From Bradyrhizobium sp. dw_78 (lineage in GTDB: Bacteria; Pseudomonadota; Alphaproteobacteria; Rhizobiales; Xanthobacteraceae): a stretch of DNA of 64,000 nt. The DNA is taken from NCBI RefSeq assembly GCF_018449525.1, contig NZ_JAAVUS010000001.1, forward strand, positions 372,001 through 436,000, read 5' to 3'. This document shows positions 8,801-17,706 of this stretch, piece after piece (position 1 is the stretch's first letter; each line of letters begins with the position of its first letter). Below the pieces are notes generated by a model, which saw only the letters and a list, made by a program, of their open reading frames with translations, was not told the DNA's origin and ran no database searches. A program made the position numbers and the translations under genes.

Positions 8801-9333
8801 ATCCGCAGGGCAGTCCGATCCTGACACTGGCGTGGACCTTCGCCGTGATGTCGCTGTTCGCGGTCGGCGGGGCGAATTCGGCGATTCCCGAAATGCACCG
8901 GGTCGCGGTCGACGTTCATCACTGGATGAGCGACAAGCAGTTCACCGATTTGTTCGCGATCTCGCAGCTCTCGCCTGGGCCGAACGTCTTGATCGTGACG
9001 CTGATCGGTTATGCCGTCGCCGGCCTCGGCGGCGCGCTGGTCGCAACGGTTGCGATGTGCCTTCCGACCGCGGTGCTGGCTTATTGCGTCAGCCGCTTTC
9101 TCACCCGCTCAACCCGCTCGCGCTGGCCCTCGATCATCCAGGCCGCGCTGGTTCCGTTGTCGATCGGGCTGATGGCCGCGAGCGGTTTCATTCTGGCGCA
9201 GACCTCGGACCGGACCTGGGCCGCGATCCTGGTGACGGCCGGCGCCGCGGTGCTGGCCGCCACCACCCGGCTTAATCCGCTCTGGCTGCTGCTGGCCGGA
9301 GGATGCGTCGGTTTCGCCGGCCTTTTGGGATGA
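8797..9333 (+). CDS. Chromate transporter, short-chain ChrA subunit 2
   Basis: A 178-residue paralogue of the gene before it, equivalent to the second half of long ChrA. The CHR repeat is seen as SLFAVGGANSAIPEMHR near the N-terminus and FAISQLSPGPNVLIVTLIGY further on, followed by about four membrane helices. The start overlaps the preceding stop by four bases, which points to coupled translation and fixed stoichiometry of the two halves. Confidence 0.88.
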   Translation: MNPQGSPILTLAWTFAVMSLFAVGGANSAIPEMHRVAVDVHHWMSDKQFTDLFAISQLSPGPNVLIVTLIGYAVAGLGGALVATVAMCLPTAVLAYCVSRFLTRSTRSRWPSIIQAALVPLSIGLMAASGFILAQTSDRTWAAILVTAGAAVLAATTRLNPLWLLLAGGCVGFAGLLG

Positions 9334-9448
9334 GGCCATGCGTGATCCGGCCTTGCCGGAAGCGGGGCGGATGCTCATTTTTCCGGGTATAATTACGGTT
9401 TGCGGCCGAATCATTGTGCCGGTTGCCCGGTCCGGCCGTTAAGAGATT

Positions 9449-9462
9449 GTCCTCTTGAGGAC
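9449..9462 (+). promoter_or_regulatory. Perfect palindrome covering the thyA ribosome binding site
   Basis: The 14 bases GTCCTCTTGAGGAC form a perfect inverted repeat that contains the AGGA ribosome binding site about nine bases before the thyA ATG. It could hide the site in a small hairpin or be a protein-binding palindrome; its two-base loop makes a full RNA hairpin strained. Confidence 0.35.
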
Positions 9463-9470
9463 TGCACGTC

Positions 9471-10265
9471 ATGAATCAATATCACGATCTGCTCGAACGG
9501 ATTCTCTCCGACGGCGCGGAGAAGCACGACCGTACCGGCACCGGCACGCTGTCGATCTTCGGCCATCAGATGCGCTTCAACCTGTCGGCCGGATTCCCGA
9601 TGCTGACGACCAAGCGCCTGCCGCTGAAGGCGATCGTGCATGAGCTGTTGTGGTTCCTGAAGGGCGACACCAACGTCAAATATCTCAGGGACAATGGCGT
9701 CACGATCTGGGACGAATGGGCCGACGCCAATGGCGATCTCGGCCCGGTCTATGGATCGCAATGGCGTTCCTGGCCGGCGCCGGACGGACGCAGCATCGAC
9801 CAGATTGCCAATGTCGTCGACATGATTAGGCGCAATCCGGATTCGCGGCGCCTGATCGTCAGCGCCTGGAACCCGGCCGATGTCGATCGGATGGCGCTGC
9901 CGCCCTGCCACTGTCTGTTCCAGTTCTATGTCGCCAACGGCAAATTGTCGTGCCAGCTCTATCAGCGCTCGGGCGATGTGTTCCTCGGCGTGCCCTTCAA
10001 CATCGCCTCCTATGCGCTGCTGACGATGATGGTCGCGCAGGTGACGGGATTGAAGCCCGGCGATTTCGTGCATTCGCTCGGCGACGCGCACCTTTATTCG
10101 AACCACCTCGAACAGGCGCGGCTGCAATTGACGCGGCCGACGCGCCCGTTGCCGGTGATGAAGATCAATTCCGAGGTGAAGGATATTTTCGGCTTCCGCT
10201 ACGAGGATTTCGCGCTCGAAGGCTACGACCCGCACCCGCATATCAAGGCTGAGGTCGCGGTGTGA
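9471..10265 (+). CDS. thyA: Thymidylate synthase
   Basis: Converts dUMP and methylene-tetrahydrofolate to dTMP and dihydrofolate. The 264 residues match the E. coli-type enzyme without insertions. [11 protein letters not shown] (21-31) binds phosphate, and the active-site Cys146 lies in [13 protein letters not shown]. The C-terminus [13 protein letters not shown] is canonical. It overlaps folA, which recycles the dihydrofolate, at 10262-10265, so the two are one translational unit. Confidence 0.98.
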   Translation: MNQYHDLLERILSDGAEKHDRTGTGTLSIFGHQMRFNLSAGFPMLTTKRLPLKAIVHELLWFLKGDTNVKYLRDNGVTIWDEWADANGDLGPVYGSQWRSWPAPDGRSIDQIANVVDMIRRNPDSRRLIVSAWNPADVDRMALPPCHCLFQFYVANGKLSCQLYQRSGDVFLGVPFNIASYALLTMMVAQVTGLKPGDFVHSLGDAHLYSNHLEQARLQLTRPTRPLPVMKINSEVKDIFGFRYEDFALEGYDPHPHIKAEVAV

Positions 10266-10798
10266 CCGCTGCCCTCAACGCGCGTCCTGAAATCGTCCTC
10301 ATCGTCGCGATCGCCGACAATGGCGTGATCGGCGCCGGCGGCGCGATTCCGTGGCGGCTGAAATCCGACATGCAGCGCTTCAAGGCGATGACGATGGCAA
10401 AGCCCGTGGTGATGGGCCGCAAGACCTTTGTCTCGCTGCGCCGGCCGCTGCCCGGCCGGACCAATATCGTGCTGACGCGCGATGCGGATTTTTCCGCGGC
10501 CGGTGCGGTGGTGACGACGTCGCTCGACGATGCCCGCGCGGTTGCGACCGGCGACGCGCTGCGGCGTTTCGCCACCGCGATCGCGGTGATCGGCGGTGCG
10601 GACATTTATATGCAATGGATCGATCATGCCGATCGTCTGGAAGTGACCGAAGTCCATGCCCGTCCTGAAGGCGATACCTGTTTTCCTGCCATCGATGCGG
10701 CTCACTGGCAGGAAGCGGCGCGGGTGCGGAATCCGGCCGGTCCGGACGACAGCGCCAGCTTTTCCTATGTGACTTATATACGGCGAAAGCCGCATTAA
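10262..10798 (+). CDS. folA: Dihydrofolate reductase
   Basis: Reduces dihydrofolate to tetrahydrofolate with NADPH. The 178-residue protein starts with GTG at 10262, overlapping the thyA stop. Family motifs are [20 protein letters not shown] with the active-site acid in LKSDMQRFK, then [13 protein letters not shown] and [12 protein letters not shown], and [10 protein letters not shown] for cofactor binding. Coupling to thyA is a common arrangement. Confidence 0.96.
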   Translation: MTAALNARPEIVLIVAIADNGVIGAGGAIPWRLKSDMQRFKAMTMAKPVVMGRKTFVSLRRPLPGRTNIVLTRDADFSAAGAVVTTSLDDARAVATGDALRRFATAIAVIGGADIYMQWIDHADRLEVTEVHARPEGDTCFPAIDAAHWQEAARVRNPAGPDDSASFSYVTYIRRKPH

Positions 10799-10815
10799 CC
10801 GCATTATCCGATGTT

Positions 10816-10831
10816 CACATTGACAAATGTG
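10816..10831. promoter_or_regulatory. Inverted repeat over a -35-like hexamer before hflK
   Basis: CACATT-GACA-AATGTG is a perfect inverted repeat containing TTGACA (10820-10825), an ideal -35 hexamer. A weak -10 candidate (TTAGCT) lies at 10841-10846. It may mark the hflKC promoter with an overlapping operator. The -10 is poor, so this is tentative. Confidence 0.35.
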
Positions 10832-10968
10832 GCCTCAGGCTTAGCTGCTTCGAGCCATAAGCCGCGTTGTAAGCGCTTGAGCCGTCGCCTATAAAGCCGA
10901 CGGATTGCGAGGCTGGGCGTCCTGGTCGTTGAGTTCTTGGCCCCTTGAGCCCGCAGAGGAGATTGTTG

Positions 10969-12132
10969 ATGCCGTGGAAGAATCAAGGCGGAGGCCCTTG
11001 GGGCTCGGGTCCGAAAGGACCCTGGGGCTCAGGTCCGCAACCGGTGGGACCGAGGCCGCCCGATCTTGAAGACCTTCTGCGCCGCGCGCAGGACCGGCTG
11101 CAGCAATTGCTGCCGGGCGGTCATTTCAGCAGCGCCGGCATCGTGCTGGTGCTGGTCGCCGTCGCGCTGATCTGGCTGATGTCGGGATTCTTTCGCGTGC
11201 AATCCGAAGAGGTCGGCGTGGTGCTGCGCTTCGGCAAATATGTTCGCGACGCCGAGCCCGGCCTCCGATATCACTGGCCTTATCCGATCGAGACGGTGCT
11301 GTTGCCGAAAGCTCTGCGCGTGTCGACCTTGAGCATCGGCATGACGCTGATCGACGATCCGGCGCGACGTGGCCGGACCATGCGCGACGTGCCCGAGGAA
11401 AGCCTGATGCTGACCGGCGACGAGAACATCGTCGACGTCGATTTCACGGTATTGTGGCGCATCAAGCCGAACTCCGTCGACCCCAAGGGCGTCGCCAACT
11501 TCCTGTTCAATATCCAGAACCCGGAGGGCACCGTGAAAGCGGTCGCCGAAAGCGCGATGCGCGAAGTCGTCGGCCGCTCCAGCATCCAGCCGATCCTCAC
11601 CGGCGCTCGCACCTCGATCGAACAGGGGGTGCAGGAAACGATGCAGAAGACGCTCGACAGCTACGGCTCGGGCATCCTGGTCCAGCAGGTGCAGATGCAG
11701 AAGGTCGATCCGCCGTCGCAGGTGATCGACTCGTTCCGCGATGTGCAGGCCGCGCGCGCCGATCTCGAACGGTTGCAGAACGAGGCGCAGACCTACGCCA
11801 ATCGCGTCGTTCCCGAGGCGCGCGGACGCGCCTCGCAGATCATTCAGGCCGCCGAAGGCTACAAGCAGCAGGCCGTCGCCGAGGCCAAGGGCCAGAGCGC
11901 GCGCTTCCTCCAGGTCTACGACGAATACAAGAAGGCGCCCGAAGTGACGCGGGAGCGGATTTATCTGGAGACGATGGAGCGCGTTCTCGGCGGCTCGGAA
12001 AAGCTGATTTATAGCGGCGGTTCCTCGGGCCAGGGCGTCGTGCCCTATCTGCCCTTGAACGAACTGGCGCCGCGGCGCGCGCCGGGGCCGACAACGAGCC
12101 AGGCGCAACCGCAGAACGGGAGCACGCGATGA
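10969..12132 (+). CDS. hflK: FtsH protease activity modulator HflK
   Basis: HflK is an inner-membrane SPFH-family protein that with HflC forms a large cage around FtsH. The start was placed at MPWKNQGGGPWG (10969), which has GAGGAG upstream and the Gly/Pro/Trp-rich head typical of HflK. One membrane helix follows (about residues 55-75), then the SPFH domain with VQSEEVGVVLRFGKY and RYHWPYPIE, a helical part with YANRVVPEARG, and a low-complexity tail. The 387-residue length is normal. hflC overlaps by four bases. Confidence 0.96.
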   Translation: MPWKNQGGGPWGSGPKGPWGSGPQPVGPRPPDLEDLLRRAQDRLQQLLPGGHFSSAGIVLVLVAVALIWLMSGFFRVQSEEVGVVLRFGKYVRDAEPGLRYHWPYPIETVLLPKALRVSTLSIGMTLIDDPARRGRTMRDVPEESLMLTGDENIVDVDFTVLWRIKPNSVDPKGVANFLFNIQNPEGTVKAVAESAMREVVGRSSIQPILTGARTSIEQGVQETMQKTLDSYGSGILVQQVQMQKVDPPSQVIDSFRDVQAARADLERLQNEAQTYANRVVPEARGRASQIIQAAEGYKQQAVAEAKGQSARFLQVYDEYKKAPEVTRERIYLETMERVLGGSEKLIYSGGSSGQGVVPYLPLNELAPRRAPGPTTSQAQPQNGSTR

Positions 12133-13052
12133 GATCCCCCGTTACAGGCATCGTCACGCTGATCCTGCTGCTGATCGCGGCCGTCATCGCCTATAGTTCG
12201 GTGTTCACGGTCGATCAGACCGAACAGGCGCTGGTGGTGCGGCTCGGCGATCCCGTCGATGTCGTCACCGACGCCGGTCTGCATTTCAAGGCGCCCTTCA
12301 TCGACACCGTGATCCCGGTCGACAAGCGCATTCTCGATCTGGAAAATCCGTCGCAGGAAGTCATCGCCTCGGACCAGAAGCGGCTCGTGGTCGACGCCTT
12401 CGCGCGTTACCGCATCAAGAACGCGCTGCGGTTCTACCAGAGCGTCGGTTCGATCCAGGCCGCCAACATCCAGTTGACGACGCTGTTGAACGCGTCGCTG
12501 CGCCGCGTGCTCGGCGAAGTCACCTTCATCCAGGTGGTGCGCGACGAGCGCGAGGCCTTGATGGCGCGGATTCGCGATCAGCTCGACAAGGAGGCCGACG
12601 CCTACGGCATCCAGGTGGTCGATGTCAGGATCCGCCGCGCCGACCTGCCGGAGCAGAACAGCCAGGCGGTCTATCAGCGGATGCAGACCGAGCGGCAGCG
12701 CGAGGCCGCCGAGTTCCGTGCCCAGGGCGCGCAGAAGGCGCAGGAGATCAAATCCAACGCCGATCGCGAATCCACCGTGATCGTCGCCGAAGCCAACTCG
12801 ACCGCCGAGCAGGTGCGCGGCGAGGGCGACGGCGAGCGCAACCGGCTGTTCGCCGAGGCCTATGGCAAGGATCCGGACTTCTTCGCGTTCTACCGCTCGA
12901 TGACGGCCTATGAGAACGGGCTGAAGAACGGCGACACCAGGTTCCTGTTGCAGCCGGACTCCGATTTCTTCAAATATTTCGGCAGTCCGTCCGGCAAGCC
13001 GCAGGCCGCGCCCGGAATAGCGGCCGCCTCTCCGGCGGCGCCGAAGCCCTAA
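12129..13052 (+). CDS. hflC: FtsH protease activity modulator HflC
   Basis: Partner of HflK. The 307-residue protein has an N-terminal membrane helix (about 8-27), then the SPFH domain with TDQTEQALVVRLGDP-like sequence, the phrase FKAPFIDTVIPVDKRILDLE, and a charged helical region with RMQTERQREAAEFRAQG. The C-terminal part with GKDPDFFAFYRSMTAYENG is diagnostic of HflC. The ATG overlaps the hflK stop (ATGA), consistent with equal production. Confidence 0.96.
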   Translation: MRSPVTGIVTLILLLIAAVIAYSSVFTVDQTEQALVVRLGDPVDVVTDAGLHFKAPFIDTVIPVDKRILDLENPSQEVIASDQKRLVVDAFARYRIKNALRFYQSVGSIQAANIQLTTLLNASLRRVLGEVTFIQVVRDEREALMARIRDQLDKEADAYGIQVVDVRIRRADLPEQNSQAVYQRMQTERQREAAEFRAQGAQKAQEIKSNADRESTVIVAEANSTAEQVRGEGDGERNRLFAEAYGKDPDFFAFYRSMTAYENGLKNGDTRFLLQPDSDFFKYFGSPSGKPQAAPGIAAASPAAPKP

Positions 13053-13061
13053 AGGTCCCAG

Positions 13062-13140
13062 AGCATGATCCGGAAAAGTGGGTACCGGTTTTCCTTTGCG
13101 ACAAACGCGGAACGCGTTTGCGCGGAGATCATGCTCAAAC
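13062..13140. repeat. Dispersed palindromic repeat, copy 2 (GCATGATCCGGAAAA type)
   Basis: Second copy of the element at 2474-2552, with matching ends (AGCATGATCCGGAAAA and GATCATGCTCAAA) and the inner block ACAAACGCGGAACGCGTTTG. It sits directly behind hflC. A further inverted repeat at 13159-13183 follows immediately. Confidence 0.88.
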
Positions 13141-13158
13141 AGGAAGATGAACGACGGG

Positions 13159-13183
13159 CATGATTCAACTCAGTTGAGTCATG
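13159..13183. repeat. 12-bp inverted repeat after hflC
   Basis: CATGATTCAACT-c-AGTTGAGTCATG pairs over 12 positions with one G/T wobble. No T-run follows, so it is not a classical terminator. It may be part of the neighbouring repeat element or stop exonucleases at the 3' end of the hflKC message. Confidence 0.55.
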
Positions 13184-13289
13184 CTCTGGAAGGCGCGTCT
13201 GGATTGAACCGTCACCAAGGGCCCCGGCGGCGTTTCGCCGTGGTTCCGATGCCGAAGCAGAACAACGTCAAACGGGAGGTTCCGATCCG

Positions 13290-13490
13290 ATGAGGTCCAT
13301 AGCGTTCGCCGACTTCCTCATCGGTGTGGGCATCCTGTTTTTTCTGGAAGGCCTGTTGTTCGCGGCGAGCCCGGCCTGGATGCGCCGGGCGATGAAAAGC
13401 GCGTTGGCGACGCCCGACAATGTCCTGCGCGCCGTCGGCATCGGATCGGCAATTGGCGGCCTGATCCTGATCTGGATCGTCCGGCGCTGA
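13290..13490 (+). CDS. DUF2065 (YjeT-like) small membrane protein
   Basis: A 66-residue protein with two membrane helices (about 8-28 and 46-63) and the family phrases LEGLLFAASPAWMRRAM and LRAVGIGSAIGGLILIW. DUF2065/YjeT genes commonly lie next to hflKC in proteobacteria; function is unknown. A good ribosome binding site (GGGAGG) precedes the ATG. It lies between hflC and degP. Confidence 0.9.
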   Translation: MRSIAFADFLIGVGILFFLEGLLFAASPAWMRRAMKSALATPDNVLRAVGIGSAIGGLILIWIVRR

Positions 13491-13712
13491 TCCTCGGCCA
13501 CGCCGGTCTAGTGCTGATGCTCCATCCCGGAATGACGATCGGCGGCACTTGCCGGGCCGTGCGGCGGACCAACGCCAAATTGAGTGGCGACGGTCTTTCG
13601 CCGTATTTGACTGGCGCTCATAACGACGAAATGTACTGCATCTGCTTGCGCCATTGCCCCGTTCGGGCGCACTGTAGATGCAATTGATCCGTTCTTAAGA
13701 GAGAGATTTGAC

Positions 13713-15215
13713 ATGACCAGCGCGATCCCAGCCTTGAGCAGCCGGCTGCGCCCCTTGGTGGCCGCCATCTGCCTCGGCGCCACCAGTGTTGTCATGGCCC
13801 AGCCCGCTTTCGCGCGCGGCCCCGAGGCGATTGCCGATGTTGCCGAAAAGGTGATCGATGCCGTGGTCAACATTTCGACCTCGCAGACCGTCGAGGCCAA
13901 GGGCGGTCCTGCCGCCGGCGACAGCAAGGGGGCTGCGCCGAAATTGCCGCCGGGCTCGCCGTTCGAGGAGTTCTTCGACGATTTCAAGAACCGTCACGGC
14001 GGCGACAAGGGCCTCGACCTGACGCCGCACAAGACGGTCTCGCTCGGTTCCGGCTTCATCATCGACACCGCCGGCATCGTCGTGACCAACAATCACGTCA
14101 TCGACGGCGCCGACGAGATCAACGTGATCATGAACGACGGCAGCAAGTTCAAGGCCGATCTGGTCGGCGTCGACAAGAAGACCGATCTCGCGGTCCTGAA
14201 GTTCACGCCCTCCAAGCCGCTGACGTCGGTCAAGTTCGGTGACTCCGACAAGCTGCGGCTCGGCGAATGGGTGGTCGCGATCGGCAACCCGTTCAGCCTC
14301 GGCGGCACCGTCACCGCCGGCATCGTTTCGGCCAAGAACCGCGACTTCGCTTCCGGCCCCTACGACAACTACATCCAGACCGACGCCGCCATCAACCGCG
14401 GCAATTCCGGCGGTCCGCTGTTCAACCTCGACGGCGAAGTGATCGGCGTCAACACGCTGATCATCTCGCCGACCGGCGGCTCGATCGGTATCGGCTTTGC
14501 GGTGCCCTCGAAGACCGTGGCCGGCGTGGTCGACCAGCTCCGGCAGTTCGGCGAACTGCATCGCGGCTGGCTCGGCGTCCGGATCCAGCAGGTCACCGAC
14601 GAAATCGCCGAGAGCCTCAACATCAAGCCCGCGCGCGGCGCGCTGGTCGCGGGCGTCGACGACAAGGGCCCGGCCAAGCCGGCCGGCATCGAGCCCGGCG
14701 ACGTCGTCGTCAAATTCGACGGCAAGGACATCAAGGAGCCGAAGGACCTGTCGCGCATCGTCGCCGATACCGCTGTTGGCAAGGAGGTCGATGTCGTCGT
14801 CATCCGCAAGGGCGAGGAGCAGACCAAGAAAGTCACGCTCGGCCGGCTCGACGACGGCGACAAGCCGGTGCAGGTTTCCAACAACAAGGCGCCGGAGCCG
14901 GCTGAGAAAACGGTGACGCAGAAGATGCTCGGCCTCGATCTTGCGGCCCTCAGCAAGGATCTGCGCAGCCGCTACAAGGTCAAGGACAGCGTCAAGGGCG
15001 TCGTCATCACCAATGTCGATGACAGTTCCGACGCCGCCGACAAGCGCCTGAGCGCCGGCGAGGTCATCGTCGAAGTGGCGCAGGAGGCGGTGAGCAACGC
15101 CGCCGACATCAAGAAGCGCGTCGATCAGCTCAAGAAGGACGGCAAGAAATCCGTGCTGCTGCTGGTCGCCAATTCCGATGGCGAACTGCGCTTCGTGGCG
15201 CTGAGTCTGCAGTAG
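13713..15215 (+). CDS. degP: Periplasmic serine endoprotease of the Do (DegP/DegQ) family
   Basis: A 500-residue secreted protease/chaperone for misfolded envelope proteins. An N-terminal signal peptide ends near AQPAFARG (29-36). The trypsin-like domain has the triad His128 (TNNHVIDG), Asp158 (DKKTDLAVLK) and Ser232 (GNSGGPLFN). Two PDZ domains follow, beginning about residues 275 and 400. The degP/degQ distinction cannot be made from sequence alone. A short leader contains GAGAGA before the ATG. Its position behind hflKC groups genes for membrane protein quality control. Confidence 0.95.
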   Translation: MTSAIPALSSRLRPLVAAICLGATSVVMAQPAFARGPEAIADVAEKVIDAVVNISTSQTVEAKGGPAAGDSKGAAPKLPPGSPFEEFFDDFKNRHGGDKGLDLTPHKTVSLGSGFIIDTAGIVVTNNHVIDGADEINVIMNDGSKFKADLVGVDKKTDLAVLKFTPSKPLTSVKFGDSDKLRLGEWVVAIGNPFSLGGTVTAGIVSAKNRDFASGPYDNYIQTDAAINRGNSGGPLFNLDGEVIGVNTLIISPTGGSIGIGFAVPSKTVAGVVDQLRQFGELHRGWLGVRIQQVTDEIAESLNIKPARGALVAGVDDKGPAKPAGIEPGDVVVKFDGKDIKEPKDLSRIVADTAVGKEVDVVVIRKGEEQTKKVTLGRLDDGDKPVQVSNNKAPEPAEKTVTQKMLGLDLAALSKDLRSRYKVKDSVKGVVITNVDDSSDAADKRLSAGEVIVEVAQEAVSNAADIKKRVDQLKKDGKKSVLLLVANSDGELRFVALSLQ

Positions 15216-15306
15216 GTCCGCATCGCCGCAACCAACGCGTCATTGCCCGGCAAAAGCACGAAGCGCGTCTTTACAGCTGACGATCCGGCAATCTGGATCA
15301 TTGCCC

Positions 15307-15405
15307 GTCATTCCGGGGCGCGCGTTAGCGCGAACCCGGAATCTATAACCCTCGCCGGGAGTATGGATTCCGGGCCTGCGCCGAGAGGCGCATCCCGGAA
15401 TGACG
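15307..15405. repeat. REP-like palindrome (GTCATTCCGGGG ... CCCGGAATGAC), copy 1
   Basis: The ends GTCATTCCGGGG and CCCGGAATGACG are inverted, with inner halves GAACCCGGAATC and GGATTCCGGGCC that also pair. Related copies occur at 17231-17375, 28531-28636, 31016-31110 and 36272-36411. This one lies between the stops of convergent degP and serB, where such elements often serve as transcript ends. Confidence 0.85.
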
Positions 15406-15418
15406 AGTTGATGATTAT

Positions 15419-16310
<892 letters not shown>

Positions 16311-16312
<2 letters not shown>

Positions 16313-17255
16313 GGCGGTGCATTCGCCTCGATCAGGGAACCAAGCCCTGCTTATCGCAGGGCCGACCGCCAGCGGCAAGTCGGCGCTGGCGCTCGCGCTT
16401 GCGGAACAGGTCGGCGGCGTCGTCATCAATACCGATTCCATGCAGGTGTACCGCGACCTCCGCATCATCACGGCGCGGCCGACCGCGGATGAGGAAGCGC
16501 GGGTGTCGCACCGGCTCTACGGCCATGTCGATGCGGCCGTCAATTTTTCCGCCGGAAGCTGGGTGAGCGACGCGGCGGCGGCGTTGTCGGAAGCGTGCGC
16601 GGAAAACCGCTTGCCGATTTTTGTCGGTGGTTCCGGCCTCTATTTTAAGGCGCTGACGCGCGGGCTGTCGGCGGTGCCGCCGATCCCGGCCGACATCCGC
16701 GACGGCGTGCGGGCGCGGCTGGAACAAAACGGCGTCGAGGCCCTGCATGCCGAACTCAGAAAGCGCGATCCGGAATCCGCCGAGCGATTGAAGCCGCGCG
16801 ACCGCACCCGCATCGCCCGCGCGCTCGAAGTGGTCGAGGCCACCGGGCGTTCGCTGACCGACTGGCATCGCGACGGCCTGCCGCCGCTGTTGCCGCCCGG
16901 TGAATTCACCGCGCTGTTCCTGGCGCCGGAACGCGAGGCGCTCTATGCGCGGATCGACGCGCGCTTCGAGGCGATGCTGGCCGCAAGCGCCTTGCAAGAA
17001 GTCATAGCCCTGGCGGCGCGGCGTCTCGATCCGCTGCTGCCGGCGATGAAGGCGCATGGCGTGCCGGCGCTGATCCGGCATCTCAACGGCGAACTCACGC
17101 TGCAGCAGGCCGCCGAAATCGGCCGCGCCGATACCCGCCACTATGCAAAGCGGCAATTCACCTGGTTCCGGCATCAATTGCCGGAATTCGAGTGGGTAGC
17201 GCCGGAAGCGGCGAGGGAGTGGCTCTCGGCCGTCATTCCCCGCGCAAGCGCGTAG
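16311..17255 (+). CDS. miaA: tRNA dimethylallyltransferase
   Basis: Adds the dimethylallyl group to A37 of tRNAs that read UNN codons. The 314-residue protein has P-loop GPTASGKS (17-24), [11 protein letters not shown] (about 40-50), TARPT and [12 protein letters not shown], and a C-terminal [16 protein letters not shown] that belongs to the tRNA-contact region. The ATG at 16311 has GAGAG upstream and overlaps the opposite-strand serB start. The last eight or so codons (AVIPRASA) and the stop lie inside a REP element, so the C-terminus is probably modified by its insertion. Confidence 0.95.
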
Positions 17256-17375
17256 CGCTTGTCGCTGAGGGCGCACGTAGGCGCGAGCCCGGAATCTCGA
17301 GATTCCGGGTCTGGCTCGGAGCCTGTCATCGGGCGGCGCGGAGTGCCGACCCGGTGGAGCCATCCCGGAATGACG
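17231..17375. repeat. REP-like palindrome, copy 2, overlapping the miaA end
   Basis: Begins CGTCATTCCCCGCGCAAGCG and ends CATCCCGGAATGACGG, with inner inverted halves GAATCTCGAGATTC. It is closely related to the copy at 36272-36411, which shares GCGCAAGCGCGTAGCGCTTG. The first 25 bases are the coding 3' end of miaA, including its TAG stop. Confidence 0.85.
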
Positions 17376-17476
17376 GCGGTAACAGCGGTACGCATGGCAG
17401 GAAGCAATAATTTTACCCTCGCCGAATGTCCGGAACCCCGCTAGCTTATCGGATAGCGCGGCTTGGCCAGTTTCCC

Positions 17477-17504
17477 TTGACTTTTCGGGGCTGCTGGGTA
17501 TGGT
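17477..17504 (+). promoter_or_regulatory. Predicted promoter of the ilv operon
   Basis: TTGACT (17477-17482) and TATGGT (17499-17504) are separated by 16 bases, a good sigma-70-type match for an alphaproteobacterium. The leader peptide ATG follows at 17539, leaving a short 5' end, as in amino acid attenuators. Confidence 0.6.
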
Positions 17505-17538
17505 CCGCGCGCAACCTTTGGGAAGCCTGAGTGCTCAC

Positions 17539-17607
17539 ATGCGTAATATTATTACCAAACTCCTTATTATCGTGGTCGTACCCAGGCGCATCGCCGGGGA
17601 TGGCTAG
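17539..17607 (+). CDS. ilvL: ilv leader peptide
   Basis: A 22-residue frame: MRNIITKLLIIVVVPRRIAGDG. Ten consecutive-region codons for Ile, Leu and Val fall between positions 4 and 14 (I-I, then L-L-I-I-V-V-V), the products of the operon downstream. It is too short for normal gene finders. A terminator hairpin follows at 17635, and ilvB starts 100 bases after the leader stop. This is the standard arrangement of a ribosome-mediated attenuator: stalling at Ile, Leu or Val codons when charged tRNA is scarce would favour read-through. Confidence 0.88.
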   Translation: MRNIITKLLIIVVVPRRIAGDG

Positions 17608-17615
17608 GGCCATCC
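17597..17615 (+). promoter_or_regulatory. Leader hairpin over the ilvL stop codon
   Basis: GGATGGC and GCCATCC can pair around TAGG, which includes the leader stop codon. A ribosome that finishes ilvL would cover this hairpin. It probably belongs to the set of alternative structures of the attenuator; the full antiterminator pairing was not resolved by eye. Confidence 0.5.
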
Positions 17616-17634
17616 ACATTCGGGCGGTGCGCAT

Positions 17635-17662
17635 GGGGCCTCTTGAGGCCCCTTTTTATTTT
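17635..17662 (+). terminator. Attenuator terminator of the ilv operon
   Basis: GGGGCC-TCTTGA-GGCCCC followed by TTTTTATTTT, a textbook intrinsic terminator. It stands between the leader peptide and ilvB (ATG at 17707), so it must be conditional. Confidence 0.88.
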
Positions 17663-17706
17663 CCCAACCACCAAGCAGCAGACGATAGCGAAATCCGGAG
17701 CCAGCC

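Noticed and set aside
9411..10241. 276-residue frame opposite thyA
   Set aside because: Antisense shadow of thyA with no recognisable domain.
13695..14561. 288-residue frame opposite degP
   Set aside because: Shadow of the protease gene; Gly/Val/Asp-rich, typical of high-GC antisense frames.
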